A program made the position numbers and the translations under genes. A DNA stretch of 64,000 nucleotides, from assembly GCA_963834945.1 (NCBI GenBank), contig CAWIDT010000009.1, positions 248,001-312,000 on the forward strand. Direction: 5' to 3'. Below, in pieces: positions 17,720 through 29,353 of the stretch (its first letter is position 1; each line of letters opens with the position of its first letter). This DNA comes from R-RK-3 sp963834945. Lineage in GTDB: Bacteria > Pseudomonadota > Alphaproteobacteria > Rhizobiales > Rhodomicrobiaceae. The notes under the pieces were generated by a model that saw nothing but the letters and a program-made list of their open reading frames with translations, made no database searches and was not told where the DNA came from.

Positions 17720-18872
17720 ATGAGTTGAAGGCCCTTTGCCTTCCTGTCGATTGCGTTGCTGGCAGCCGCCCTGTGTTTGGCGGCGCCCGTCGCGGCGCAG
17801 CAGCCCCAGGCGATTCCGGTGACGGTCGCTAAGCCGATCGCCAAGCGCATTACCACTTGGGACGAATATTCAGGGCGCTTCGAAGCCGTCGACACGGCCG
17901 CAGTCCGCGCCCGCGTGTCCGGCTTTATCGAGAAGATCCACTTCAAGGACGGCCAGCTCGTCAACGCCGGCGATCTGCTGTTCTCCCTGGACAACCGCGC
18001 CTATGAGCTGGCGGTGGAAAGCGCCAAGGCTGACGTCGCCCGTACCGAGGCACAGATTGCAGTTCAACGCGTCCGATGTGGAGCGCGCCGAGCCGCTGGT
18101 GAAATCCAAGACGATCAGCGATCAGAGCTTCGATCAGCGCAAAGCGAATTTTGCGATTGCCAGCGCGCAGCTTCAATCCGCCCAGGCGGCGCTCAAGAAC
18201 GCCCAGCTCAATCTTGAATGGACCGAAGTGCGCGCGCCGATCAGCGGCCGCATTTCGGACCGCAAAGTCGATGTCGGCAATCTGATCGCGGGCGGCCAGG
18301 CCGCCTCCACCACATTGCTGGCCACCATCGTATCGCGCGACCCGATCCATTTCCTGTTCGACATCTCGGAGGCCGATTTCCTCCGCTATGCGCGCCTGTT
18401 CATGTCGGGGGAACGCGGCTCCTCGCGCGAGGTCAGCAATCCCGTGCGCATCAAGCTGGCGGATGAAGATAAGTTCGTTCACGAAGGCCGGATGGATTTC
18501 GTCGACAATCAGCTCAACTCCCGGTCGGGCACGCTGCGCGGGCGAGCGCTCGTGGACAACAAGGAAGACCTGCTGCAGCCGGGCCTGTTCGCGCGGCTTC
18601 AGCTGTTCGGCGGCGATGTCGACGCCTTGCTGATCCCGGACACCGCGGTGGTCTCCGATCAGGCCAAGAAGATCGTCTTTGTCGTCGGCGACGACAAAGT
18701 CGTAAAGCCCGCTCCCGTGGTGCTCGGTCAGATCTACGAGGGTCTGCGCGTGGTCAAGAGCGGCCTGCGCGCTGAGGATCAGATCGTCATCAACGGGCTG
18801 GCCAATCCGGCGGTGAGGCCAGGAGCCAAGGTCGAGCCGAAGCTCGGTGAGATCCAGGCCGCCATGCAATAG
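17720..18872 (+). CDS. RND efflux periplasmic adaptor (HlyD/AcrA family), disrupted
   Basis: Membrane-fusion subunit linking an RND pump to an outer-membrane channel. Signal peptide, then the lipoyl-like half (VRARVSGFIEKIHFKDGQLV), an alpha hairpin (SAQLQSAQAALKNAQLN), the second lipoyl half (VRAPISGRISDRKVDVG) and the beta-barrel (PDTAVV). Two lesions: codon 3 after ATG 17720 is TGA (MS-stop-RPF), probably TGG or CGA originally, and near 18060 a frameshift separates ARTEAQI from SDVERAEPLV. If the TGA is real, translation could restart at TTG 17756 within the signal peptide. The stop lies 33 bases before the permease start. Confidence 0.85.
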
Positions 18873-18905
18873 CCTCCGCTATCTTAGTTCAATTCGGGCG
18901 CACCT

Positions 18906-21900
18906 ATGCCGTTTTCACGTTTCTTCATCGACCGGCCGATTTTCGCGACGGTTCTGGCGCTGATCATCACCATCGTCGGAGTGATCGCCCAGCGAACCCT
19001 GCCGATCGCGGAATATCCGGAAATCGCTCCGCCGACGGTTAATATCAGGGCGAACTATCCAGGCGCGTCGGCCGACGTCATCGCTGAAACCGTTGCCGCT
19101 CCGATCGAGCAGGAGGTGAACGGCGTCGACGACATGCTCTACATCCAGTCGCAATCGACGGCGGACGGCAATCTGTCGATCAGCGTCGTGTTCAAGGCCG
19201 GCACCAATATCGATCAGGCGCAGGTGCTGGTTCAGAACCGCGTGTCCGTGGCCGAGCCGCGGCTGCCCGAAGCGGTGCGGCGGCTGGGCGTGTCCGTGCT
19301 CAAGGCCTCGCCCGACCTGATGATGGTCGTGCATATGATCTCGCCGGACGGCTCGCGCGATCAGCAATATATCTCGAACTATGCGACGCTGAACGTGAAG
19401 GACGTGCTGACGCGCGTGGACGGCGTCGGCAACGTGCTCGTATTCGGCGCGCGCGACTATTCCATGCGCGTCTGGCTCGATCCGGACCGCGTCGCCGCGC
19501 GCGGCCTGACGGCCGGCGAGGTCGTCACCGCGCTGCAGAGCGGCGAACCTGCAGGTCGCGGCGGGCTCGATCAACCAGTCGCCCGCCACATCTCCGGGCG
19601 GGTTCACGCTTTCGGTGCAGACGCTGGGACGGCTGTCTTCGCCCGAGCAGTTCGGCGACATCGTGCTGCGCGCCAGCGATGATGGCAAGGTGGTGCGGCT
19701 GCGTGACGTGGCGCGCGTCGAGCTCGGCGCGCAGGACTACAACCTGAACGCCTATCTGAACAACAAGACGGCAACCGCCATCGGCATCTTCCAGCGGCCC
19801 GGCTCGAATGCGTTGAAGACCTCTGACGCGGTTCTGGCCGAAATGAACAGCCTGTCGCAGAACTTCCCGCCGGGCGTCGCCTTCTCCGTGGTCTACAATC
19901 CCACCGAATTCATCAGGTCGTCGGTGCAGGCGGTGATCGTCACGCTTGAGGAAGCGGTCGTGCTCGTCGCGCTTGTCGTCGATCCTGTTCCTGCAAACCT
20001 GGCGCGCGGCGATCATCCCGATCCTGGCCATCCCCGTTTCGCTGGTGGGCACGTTCACCGTCATGGCCGCGGTCGGGATTTCCTTCAACACGCTTTCGCT
20101 GTTCGGCCTCGTGCTTGCCATCGGCATCGTTGTCGATGACGCCATCGTCGTGGTGGAGAGCGTCGAGCGCCATCTGCGCGAGGGCCTCAGTCCGCGCGAC
20201 GCCGCCCGCAAGACGATGGACGAGGTGGGCTTTGCGCTTATCGCCATCGCGCTGGTGCTCATCGCCGTGTTCCTGCCGACGGCGTTCATCACCGGCCTGC
20301 AAGGCTCGTTCTACAAGCAGTTCGCGATCACCATTGCCGCGTCGACCGCCATTTCCGCCTTCGTTTCGCTCACCCTGTCGCCCGCCATGGCGGCCCTGCT
20401 GCTGAAGCCGCATAATGAGCGGGCATCGCGGAACCGCTTCACGCGTATCGCCGGCGCGCCGTTCCGCGTCTTTTTCGGGGGCTTCAACTGGGTCTTCGAG
20501 CGGTTCTCGAACGGCTATGGGTGGCTGACCGCGCGGCTGATCCGGCTCGGCTTCATCATGATCGTCATTTATGGCGGGCTGCTCTTCGTGACCTACCATT
20601 ATCTGGCCACCACGCCGACCGGCCTCGTGCCGCAGCTCGACCGCGGCTATTTCATCGCCGTCTTTACCTTGCCGCCAGGCTCGACGCTCAATCGCACCGA
20701 CGCGGTGATCCGCAGGGCCGGCGACGTCATCACGTCTCGCCCCGGCGTCAAGGATGCCGTCGCCTTCGTTGGCCTGGACGGCGCCACCTTCACCAATGCG
20801 CCCAATGCCGGCGTGATCTTCATCACGCTGAAGCCTTTCGAGGAGCGCACCAAGGCGGGCGTGACGAAGGACACCATCCTCGCCGATCTGCGCAAGCAGA
20901 TGTTCGCGCTGAGCGAAGCCTTCGTCTTCGTCATCGAGCCGCCTTCGGTGCCGGGCATCGGGACGGGCGGCGGCCTCAAGGGCTATGTGCAGGACCGCGC
21001 CGGACGCGGGCTTCCCGCGCTTGAAGGCGCGACCTGGGCGATCGCCGGCGGCGCGATGCAGACGCCGGGCTTCACCCAGGCCTTTACCCTTTTCAACACC
21101 CATACGCCGCAGATCTATGCCGATATCGACCGCACCAAGGCCGAGCAGCTCGGCGTGCCGATCAGCCGGGTGTTCGAGGCGCTCTCGATCTATATGGGCT
21201 CGGCGTTCGTGAACGACTTCAACATTCTGGGACGCACCTACCGGGTGACGGCGCAGGCCGATAATCCTTACCGGCTGAACCTGCGCGATGTCGCCAATTT
21301 GAAAACCCGAAGCACCAGCGGCGACATGGTGCCGATCGGATCGGTCGCGACCTTCACCAACACCACCGGGCCGTACCGCGTGCCGCGCTACAATCTGTTT
21401 CCCGCAGCGGAAGTTCAGGTCGCGCTCAAGCCGGGCTTCTCCTCCGGCCAGGGCATCGCTGCGATCGAAAAGCTGGCGGCGGAAAAGCTGCCGAGCGGTT
21501 TCGGCTTCGAATGGACCGAGATCGCGCTGCAGGAAAAGCTCGCCGGATCGACGGCGTTCCTGGCGTTCGGGCTCGGCGTGCTGTTCGTGTTCCTCTTGCT
21601 CTCGGCGCTGTATGAGAGCTGGCTCCTGCCGCTCGCGGTCATTCTCATCGTGCCGATGTGTATCCTGGCGGCGATGATCGGCGTAACTCTCCGGGGGCTG
21701 GACCGGAACGTGCTGGTCGAGATCGGCCTCGTCGTGCTGGTCGGCCTTGCCGCCAAGAACGCCATCCTGATCGTGGAATTCGCCAAGCAGTCGCAGGAGG
21801 CCGGCAAGTCCCGCTTCGAGGCCGCGGTCGAAGCCGCGCGCACCCGGCTGCGTCCGATCCTGATGACGTCGCTCGCCTTCATTCTCGGCGTGGTGCCGCT

Positions 21901-22126
21901 GGTGTTCGCCACCGGCGCGGGCGCGGAGATGCGCCAATCGCTCGGTACCGCCGTGTTCGCTGGCATGATCGGCGTCACCTTGTTCGGGCTGATCTTCACG
22001 CCGATGTTCTTCGTGCTGTCGCGCAGCGTCATCGCCGATGACGGGCCGTTTGCGAAGATGGGCCGGCGGCTGGGCTTCGGCGGATCCCCCGAAGCGGAGC
22101 CGACGGTCGCGCTGCCGAGCAAATAA
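18906..22126 (+). CDS. RND multidrug efflux permease (AcrB/MexF-type), two frameshifts
   Basis: Inner-membrane proton-driven drug exporter of about 1070 residues. N-terminal signature FIDRPIFATVLALIITIVG and the porter domain (YPGASADVIAETVAAPIEQ) are in frame one; near 19545 the frame shifts (after VVTALQ) and near 19965 again (after VVLVALV). The third frame carries the TM4 proton-relay Asp pair in GIVVDDAIVVVE and the C-terminal FGLGVLFVFLLLSALYESW and GLAAKNAILIVEFA. The order adaptor-permease is standard. No outer-membrane channel or TetR-type regulator follows in this window, so the pump must use a channel encoded elsewhere. Confidence 0.92.
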
Positions 22127-22302
22127 GCCAAGCATCCGGTGGCGCTCCGTTTGCATTTCGGCGCTCGCCTCAAAACGGCCAAGCCGCACAACTCGGCGGC
22201 CTCGAGACCAATTCCGGAAATGCTTCGGCGCCAGCCAATTTCCAAGATGGGGTGAGAACGGACCCGCCGCTGGTGCTGATTTGATGGTGTTTGCTTTGCG
22301 TA

Positions 22303-23202
22303 TCAGAGCGGCTCAACATCCAGACCATACACCCGCTGGCGGGTCACGGCCTTGAGGAGCGCAGCGTGGGGGTAACGATCCCGCAGCAGCGCGGCAATGG
22401 CCTGTTGCTCAGCGTCGGGCATCTTGCAGCCGACGATGACGGCGTCCAGTTCCTGGGCGTTGAAGTTGATGTCTTCATGATCGGCTTCCGGATGGCGCCC
22501 GGCACCGGAGAAGATCCGCCATTCCTGCTCATGGGCCCAATCGGTCGACTTGATGAAAACCAGCCGCATAAGTGTAGCGCGCGCATCAATGCCTGCCCGG
22601 CCGGAGTATAGGGCAGCGAGGTCCGCCGTATTCATGAAATGAGGCAGGTGCTCGCTGTACTGCACCGCGCGTCCGGCTGGCCAGGGACTATCAATGCCCG
22701 GAGGAGTGCGGAAACGCAAAACTGCGCCTTTATGTCCATCGGCGTAGTATGCCCACATGAGCACGCTGACGGGGGTTTGCGCCAAGCAGAGTATTTTGTG
22801 GCTGCGGGCGGAAACGCGAATGTCCCGGTGAAAGTCGGCGAGGAGCTGGTGGGTTCGTGCGAGGCTTTGCTCAACTGCCGGCTTGAAATACTCCTCCAGC
22901 TGCGGACGGGTTAGCTGCTGCGGCGCCTCACGCAGCAACGCGAATGCGGGTTGTACTCCTGGAACGATGAGCGGTGGCCCGCCTCCCGTGTAGCTCTCCC
23001 AAAGCATGTCGAGGGTCAGGCGGGTGACTTGCTGAGCGTCGACGTCGAGTTGGAGGTCGAACTGGTTGTCGAAGGGGTCGTTATAGGCGAACGGTGACGA
23101 CCAGCGGAGCGAGCGGTGTTCGAGCACTAGCTGCGCGGTAGCATTGGTCGTGTATTTGTAGAAGCGGCGCGGATCCTCCGCGACCTGTTCTGGCTGTGGC
23201 AT
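22303..23202 (-). CDS. DUF2971 domain-containing protein
   Basis: 299 residues, intact. The family pattern is clear: FYKYTTNATAQLVLEHRSLR, SSPFAYNDPFDNQ, ILCLAQTPVSVLMWAYYADGHKGAVLRF and DWAHEQEWRIF. DUF2971 proteins are widespread singletons of unknown function that often occur in variable genome regions; a role in phage defence has been suggested for some but cannot be inferred here. No signal peptide. Flanked by intergenic DNA on both sides, so probably monocistronic. Confidence 0.85.
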   Translation of the reverse strand: MPQPEQVAEDPRRFYKYTTNATAQLVLEHRSLRWSSPFAYNDPFDNQFDLQLDVDAQQVTRLTLDMLWESYTGGGPPLIVPGVQPAFALLREAPQQLTRPQLEEYFKPAVEQSLARTHQLLADFHRDIRVSARSHKILCLAQTPVSVLMWAYYADGHKGAVLRFRTPPGIDSPWPAGRAVQYSEHLPHFMNTADLAALYSGRAGIDARATLMRLVFIKSTDWAHEQEWRIFSGAGRHPEADHEDINFNAQELDAVIVGCKMPDAEQQAIAALLRDRYPHAALLKAVTRQRVYGLDVEPL

Positions 23203-23559
23203 GGCCCCCTCCTCCGGAACGTTGCGCCTTCATAGTTGATAGGCTGAGTCGTTGGCCATCACGTTGCTCGCCCTCGCTCCTACCGGAACTCTCAGTCGCG
23301 ATGCGATGAAACGGCGCCCTCACACTCCGTTGATCCAGGTCTGTTTCGAGGCGGGAGCCGAAATACGCTGTTCGATCTTTGACGTCAGCTGGCCGCGCAA
23401 AGGAGAAAGTCGCAGTTTCGCTATCGTCTCTTTTCATCCCTCAAAAACCGGCGGCGGCCGAGACTTCACCAACCAGCGGCCGCCGGTTCATCGTTCGGAT
23501 GGCGCTCCATGCGGGGTTGAACAGCGGGCGCGATCCGGTGTAAGGCACGTAAAGAGCCG
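23203..23559. other. Intergenic, no supported gene
   Basis: Divergent upstream region of DUF2971 and the TauE/SafE gene. Contains an imperfect GC-rich inverted repeat near 23446-23490 (AACCGGCGG / CCGCCGGTT arms) without a T-run. No open frame here has coding character. Confidence 0.35.
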
Positions 23560-24447
23560 ATGGACCGTCTGCGGCAGGCGCGGAGGGCAGAGCGGGGATG
23601 GCCCGAATTCCAAATGTCCGCAGCGCTGCCCGATTCCCAGCACATCGCGATCTTCTCGGCTGCGCTGATCGCGGCCGGCGGTTTGGCCGGATTTATCGCG
23701 GGGCTGCTTGGGGTCGGCGGCGGGATCATCGTCGTTCCGGCACTGTTCTTTCTGCTTTCGGCGCTCGGCGTCGGCGAAGCCGTCCGGATGCATGTCGCGG
23801 TCGGGACCTCGCTCGCGACCATCATCGTCACCTCGCTGATCGCGGCGCGCGCTCACGCCAAGCGCGGCGCTGTCGATATGGCGCTGCTCCGGCAATGGGC
23901 GCCCGGCATCGTTTTCGGCGTCCTCGCCGGGTCCGGCCTCGCGCTGCTGATGGATGGCCGGACGCTGACAGGATTCTTCGCCGCGATCGCCCTGGCCATG
24001 GCCGTGCAGGTGGGGCTCGGCGACCGGGCCTGGCGCGTCTCGGAGGATTTGCCGCGCGGCCTGGTCGCGCAAGGCATTGCCTCGACCATCGGCGCGATCT
24101 CCGCGCTGATGGGCATCGGCGGCGGCGGCTTGAGCATCATGGCGCTGTCGCTCTTCGGCTATCCGATGCGCCGGGCGGTAGGCACGGGCGCCGCTGTCGG
24201 CTTTCTCGTCGGGGTGCCCGGCACGATCGGCTTCATCATCGGCGGCTGGGGCAACCCTGAGCTGCCGCCGTTTTCGCTTGGCTATGTCAATCTGCTCGCG
24301 GCGGCGCTGATCCTGCCGATGTCGATGCTGTGTGCTCCGCTCGGCGCCAAAGCGGCGCATGCTTTGCCGGTGCGCGGGCTGAAGCTGGCCTTCGCCGCGT
24401 TCCTTGCCGTCACCTCGATCCGGATGTTCGCCACGGTCCTGGGCTGA
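23560..24447 (+). CDS. TauE/SafE family sulfite/organosulfonate exporter-like permease
   Basis: Membrane protein with the two-fold repeat of the family: GGLAGFIAGLLGVGGGIIVVPAL in the N-terminal half and ISALMGIGGGGLSIMALSLFG in the C-terminal half, each followed by the characteristic GTS/GTGAA-type segment. About eight helices. Substrates in the family include sulfite, sulfoacetate and other sulfonates; none can be chosen here. ATG 23560 gives 295 residues; ATG 23614 (MSAALPD) is an equally likely start closer to the first helix. Convergent with the ABC permease (9-base gap). Confidence 0.88.
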   Translation: MDRLRQARRAERGWPEFQMSAALPDSQHIAIFSAALIAAGGLAGFIAGLLGVGGGIIVVPALFFLLSALGVGEAVRMHVAVGTSLATIIVTSLIAARAHAKRGAVDMALLRQWAPGIVFGVLAGSGLALLMDGRTLTGFFAAIALAMAVQVGLGDRAWRVSEDLPRGLVAQGIASTIGAISALMGIGGGGLSIMALSLFGYPMRRAVGTGAAVGFLVGVPGTIGFIIGGWGNPELPPFSLGYVNLLAAALILPMSMLCAPLGAKAAHALPVRGLKLAFAAFLAVTSIRMFATVLG

Positions 24448-24456
24448 CCGGAAAGC

Positions 24457-25481
24457 CTATTTCAGGCGCCGCGACTTGGCGAACTGGTCGAAGGCAACCA
24501 CGGCGATCAGGATCAGGCCGATGGTGATCTGCTGGACGTAGGAGTTGACGTTCATCAGGACGAGGCCATTGATCAGCACGCCGATAAGGATCGACCCGAT
24601 GACGGTGCCGAAGATGCTGCCCACGCCGCCGAACAGGCTGGTGCCGCCGATCACCACCGCGGCGATGACGTTCAGCTCATAGCCGATGCCCGCGACGGCT
24701 TCCGACGAATTGAGGCGCGCCGACAGGATGAAGCCGGCCAGCCCCGACAGAAAGCCGATGATAATGTAGACGGACAAGAGCACGGCCTGAACGTTGACGC
24801 CGGACAGACGCGCCGCCTCGCGATTGCCGCCCACCGCATAGACCTGCCGTCCGTAGCGCGTGTAACGCAGCACGATATAGGCGACCAGCGCGAAGGCGAG
24901 GAAGATGATGACCGGCACGGGCACAGGTCCGATCCGGCCCTGACCCCACCAGCGGTAGGATTCCTCAAAACCGCTGATCGGCCCTGACGCGGAAATCATC
25001 AAGGCCATGCCGCGAAAGATCGACAGGCCCCCCAGCGTGACGACGAAGGGAGGCACCTTGAGGCGCGTAATCGCGAAGCCTTGCAGGAAACCGCCGAGCA
25101 GGCCGACTGCGCTGGCTCCCATCATGGCGGCGAACCAGCCATAGCCCTCCTGGGCGGCGGCGCCGATGGAGAACGAGCTGGCGGTGCTGCCCTTGGCGAT
25201 CATCGCGGCGACCAGCCCCGCCACCGCGACCAGCGACCCGACGGACAGGTCGATGCCCGCGGTGAGGATGACGAAGGTCATGCCGATGGCGATCAGCCCC
25301 TCGATGGAGATCTGCCGCATCACGTTGAACAGGTTGCGGGAGGAGAGGAAGCTGGGCTCCAGAACCGCGAATATGGCCATCAGGAGGACGAGGCACACCG
25401 CCGGAGCGTGCCGGCTCAGCAGCGGAACGATGGAGGTCCGGCGGGCGGGCTCGGGCAGAATCTTGCGCGCGGCGGCGTCGG

Positions 25482-25485
<4 letters not shown>
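24457..25485 (-). CDS. Ribose-type ABC transporter permease (RbsC-like)
   Basis: Inner-membrane channel subunit of a CUT2 (ribose/xylose/galactose class) sugar importer. 342 residues, with the family signature IGMTFVILTAGIDLSVGS followed by a long hydrophobic series, and GGTSLFGGVGSIFGTVIGS near the C-terminus. ATG 25485 overlaps the upstream ATPase stop (ATGA). Its last helices end in VAFDQFAKSRR. Intact. Third gene of the minus-strand order binding protein, ATPase, permease. Confidence 0.93.
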
Positions 25486-27035
<1,550 letters not shown>

Positions 27036-27089
27036 GGTCGGGTCCGTTGATAAAAGTGTGCGGGATGGCACGGCAATGGAACACGCAGG

Positions 27090-27202
27090 GAACAGCCCTC
27101 TCCCAGGGGGAGAGGGCGGCGTGAAGCGCCGGGTGAGGGAGTGCGCCCTATCGATAGTCCGTAACCCCTCACCCTAACCCTCTCCCTGTGGGAGAGGGGA
27201 CA
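27090..27202. repeat. Paired REP-like palindromes between binding protein and ATPase genes
   Basis: Hairpin 1: CCCTCTCCC (27096-27104) pairs with GGGAGAGGG (27108-27116). Hairpin 2: 27178-27186 with 27190-27198, the same sequence. Between them GGGTGAGG (27131-27138) and CCTCACCC (27167-27174) pair over a distance. Same family as 6039-6152. Inside an operon, such hairpins often stabilise the upstream message and so raise binding protein over ATPase; that is inference here. Confidence 0.85.
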
Positions 27203-27223
27203 TAGCTAACCCGCTCATTGCCG

Positions 27224-28210
27224 TTACTGGATCTCGCTCAGCCGTTCCGCCTTGTCGAGATTGTCCTTGGTGATGGAGATCGGCGTGAGCAGCTCCACCT
27301 TCGGCTCGGGCTTTTTGCCATCACGAAGGAAGGCCACCAGCTTGTCGAGCGCCTTGGAACTTTGCAGGCCGGGGAACTGCTCGATGGTGGCGGTAAGGCT
27401 CCCATCCTTGACGCGGGCGAGCGCTTCCGGCAGGGCGTCGAAGCCGATCAGGGCGATCTTGCCGGACAGGTTGCGCGCCTTCACGGCTTCCATCGCGCCC
27501 AGGATCATGTCGTCATTGGCGGCGACGATGACATCGGGCGGGGTTTTCATGCTGGACAGCGCCGCTTCCGTGACGGAGAGGCCCTTCACGCGGTCGAACT
27601 CGGCGGTCTGCTCGAAGACGATCTTGTACTTGTCCTTCACCTTGTCGAGCACGTCATGCAGGCCTTTATTGCGGTCGATGGCCGGACCGGCGCCTGGCTG
27701 TCCCTGCAAATTCATGATCGTCGCGCCATTGGGGAACTGCTTGATGATCAGATTGGCCTGCGCCTCGCCGCCCTTGGAATTGTCGGCGCCGACATGGCCC
27801 AAAAGGCCGGTGACCTTATCCACCCGGCGGTCGATGGTCATGACGGGCACCTTGGCGTCCACCGCCTCCTGAAGCGCCGGAGCCATGGCGTCGACTTCGT
27901 TCGGGCTGATGACGATGCCGTCCACCTTCTTGGTGATGGCGGCTTCAACGTCGGCGGTCTGCTTGGTCGAGGAGACCTGGCCGTCGCCGTCGATGATCTC
28001 GATATTGCCGAGCTTTTTGGCCTCGGCCTTGATTTCCTGGAGCATGTGAACGAAGAACGGGAACTTCAGTCCGGGCAGCGAGCCAAGGATGACCAGCTTC
28101 TTGTCCTCGGCCGATGCGGTGCCGGACAGGCCGGTCGCTAGCACCAATGCGACAGCGGCGGCGGCCCCGATACGTGCCACCCCGCCAGTCTTTCGCGGAT
28201 TTCTCGACAT
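27224..28210 (-). CDS. Sugar ABC transporter substrate-binding protein (RbsB-like)
   Basis: Periplasmic type-I binding protein of the ribose family, 328 residues. Signal peptide with AAAAVALVLATGLSGTASA before EDKKLVILGS. Family positions include GIVISPNEVDAMAPALQEAV, VMTIDRRVD, GHVGADNSKGG and VAANDDMILGAMEA. GGGAGG lies 8 bases before ATG 28210. First gene of the importer. The exact sugar is not deducible; no kinase, isomerase or LacI regulator is adjacent. Confidence 0.93.
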   Translation of the reverse strand: MSRNPRKTGGVARIGAAAAVALVLATGLSGTASAEDKKLVILGSLPGLKFPFFVHMLQEIKAEAKKLGNIEIIDGDGQVSSTKQTADVEAAITKKVDGIVISPNEVDAMAPALQEAVDAKVPVMTIDRRVDKVTGLLGHVGADNSKGGEAQANLIIKQFPNGATIMNLQGQPGAGPAIDRNKGLHDVLDKVKDKYKIVFEQTAEFDRVKGLSVTEAALSSMKTPPDVIVAANDDMILGAMEAVKARNLSGKIALIGFDALPEALARVKDGSLTATIEQFPGLQSSKALDKLVAFLRDGKKPEPKVELLTPISITKDNLDKAERLSEIQ

Positions 28211-28467
28211 ACGGCAATCCTCCCGAAGTTATGCTTTTGATTTATGGGTTTAGCGGTCAAGATGGTTTGCATCTTCCCCGGGCGATCAGCACCAGACTAA
28301 GGCCGGCCTCTCGCCGTCCGTAGGATAAGACGCAAGTCGGCGATCCTCAAAGGAGAAAAATGGCCTGACCACTTTTGGCTTAGTCCGAGGCGAGACCTTG
28401 CGATGGACGAGGCGGCGGGAACATGCGCTACTACCGGGTGTTCGACATCGAAATCCCGGAGACCTTC

Positions 28468-29277
28468 ATGGCGCCGCGCTCGTTCTGGAAAGGATATCTC
28501 AAGCTTTCGCTCGTCACCTGTGCGGTGTCGATGACGCCCGCCACCACCGACCGCGAAAAGGTCCGCTTCCACACCATCAACAGTGCCACGGGCAACCGCG
28601 TCAGGAGCCGCTATGTCGATGAGGAAACCGGCAAACCGGTGGAGGACGAGGACGAGGTCAAAGGCTACGAGACCGAGGAAGGCCGCTATATCACGCTGGA
28701 AGACGACGAGGTCGACGCCGTCGGCCTGGAGAGCACGCGCACCATCAACATCGACAAGTTCGTGCCGGCCAATTCCATCGAATGGATCTGGCATGACAAG
28801 CCGCATTATCTGATGCCCGACGACGAGGTGGCGCAAGAGGCGTTCTCCGTCATCCGCGACGCCATGGCCGCAACCAAGACGGTCGGCATCTCACGCGTGG
28901 TGCTCTATCGGCGCGAGCGGGCCGTGATGCTCGAGCCGCGCGGCAAGGGCATCATCCTTTGGACGCTGCGCTACGGCGACGAAGTGCGCGACGCGAAGGA
29001 CTATTTCGACAATGTGTCGGCTGAACGCGCCGACCCCAAGCTTGTGGCGATGGTGGGCACGCTGATCGACGATCTCACCAAACCGTGGGACGCCTCGATG
29101 GTGAAGGACCCGGTGCAGGCGCGGCTGAAGGAGATCATCGAGATCAAGCGCAAGAAGACCGGCAAAAAGGCGCCCGCGAAGGCAAAGAAGGAGACGCCGG
29201 AACCGACCGGCAATGTGGTGAGCATCATGGATGCGCTGCGCAAGTCGATCGAGCAGGAGAAGAAGGGCAAGCGTTAG
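28468..29277 (+). CDS. ku: Ku protein (non-homologous end joining), copy 1
   Basis: Bacterial Ku forms a homodimeric ring on DNA ends and recruits LigD. ATG 28468 (MAPRSFWKGYLKLSLV, the canonical start) is preferred over ATG 28423 because GGAGA lies 6 bases upstream. 269 residues with RFHTINSATGNRVRSRYVDE, VKGYETEEGRYITLEDDE and VLYRRERAVML. The C-terminus is Lys-rich (KRKKTGKKAPAKAKKE), typical of proteobacterial Ku DNA-binding tails, and ends after VSIMDALRKSIEQEKK. Faces the same way as the DUF3108 gene and converges on ligD. Confidence 0.96.
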   Translation: MAPRSFWKGYLKLSLVTCAVSMTPATTDREKVRFHTINSATGNRVRSRYVDEETGKPVEDEDEVKGYETEEGRYITLEDDEVDAVGLESTRTINIDKFVPANSIEWIWHDKPHYLMPDDEVAQEAFSVIRDAMAATKTVGISRVVLYRRERAVMLEPRGKGIILWTLRYGDEVRDAKDYFDNVSAERADPKLVAMVGTLIDDLTKPWDASMVKDPVQARLKEIIEIKRKKTGKKAPAKAKKETPEPTGNVVSIMDALRKSIEQEKKGKR

Positions 29278-29353
29278 GCCGATAGGGTCTGCGCGGTCCC
29301 GCAGCATGAGGAAGCGCCGCAGTTATGCCGGATTCCCTGCCTACCGGTGGTTG

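Noticed and set aside
6264..17728. Genetic code reassignment of stop codons to Trp
   Set aside because: One of the three stops is TAG rather than TGA, and TGA, TAG and TAA all end intact genes in the window normally.
19940..22189. A 749-codon open frame on the minus strand
   Set aside because: It is fully antisense to the RND permease and rich in Arg, His, Asp and Glu, the usual product of reading GC-rich genes backwards. The plus-strand frame carries the conserved RND motifs.
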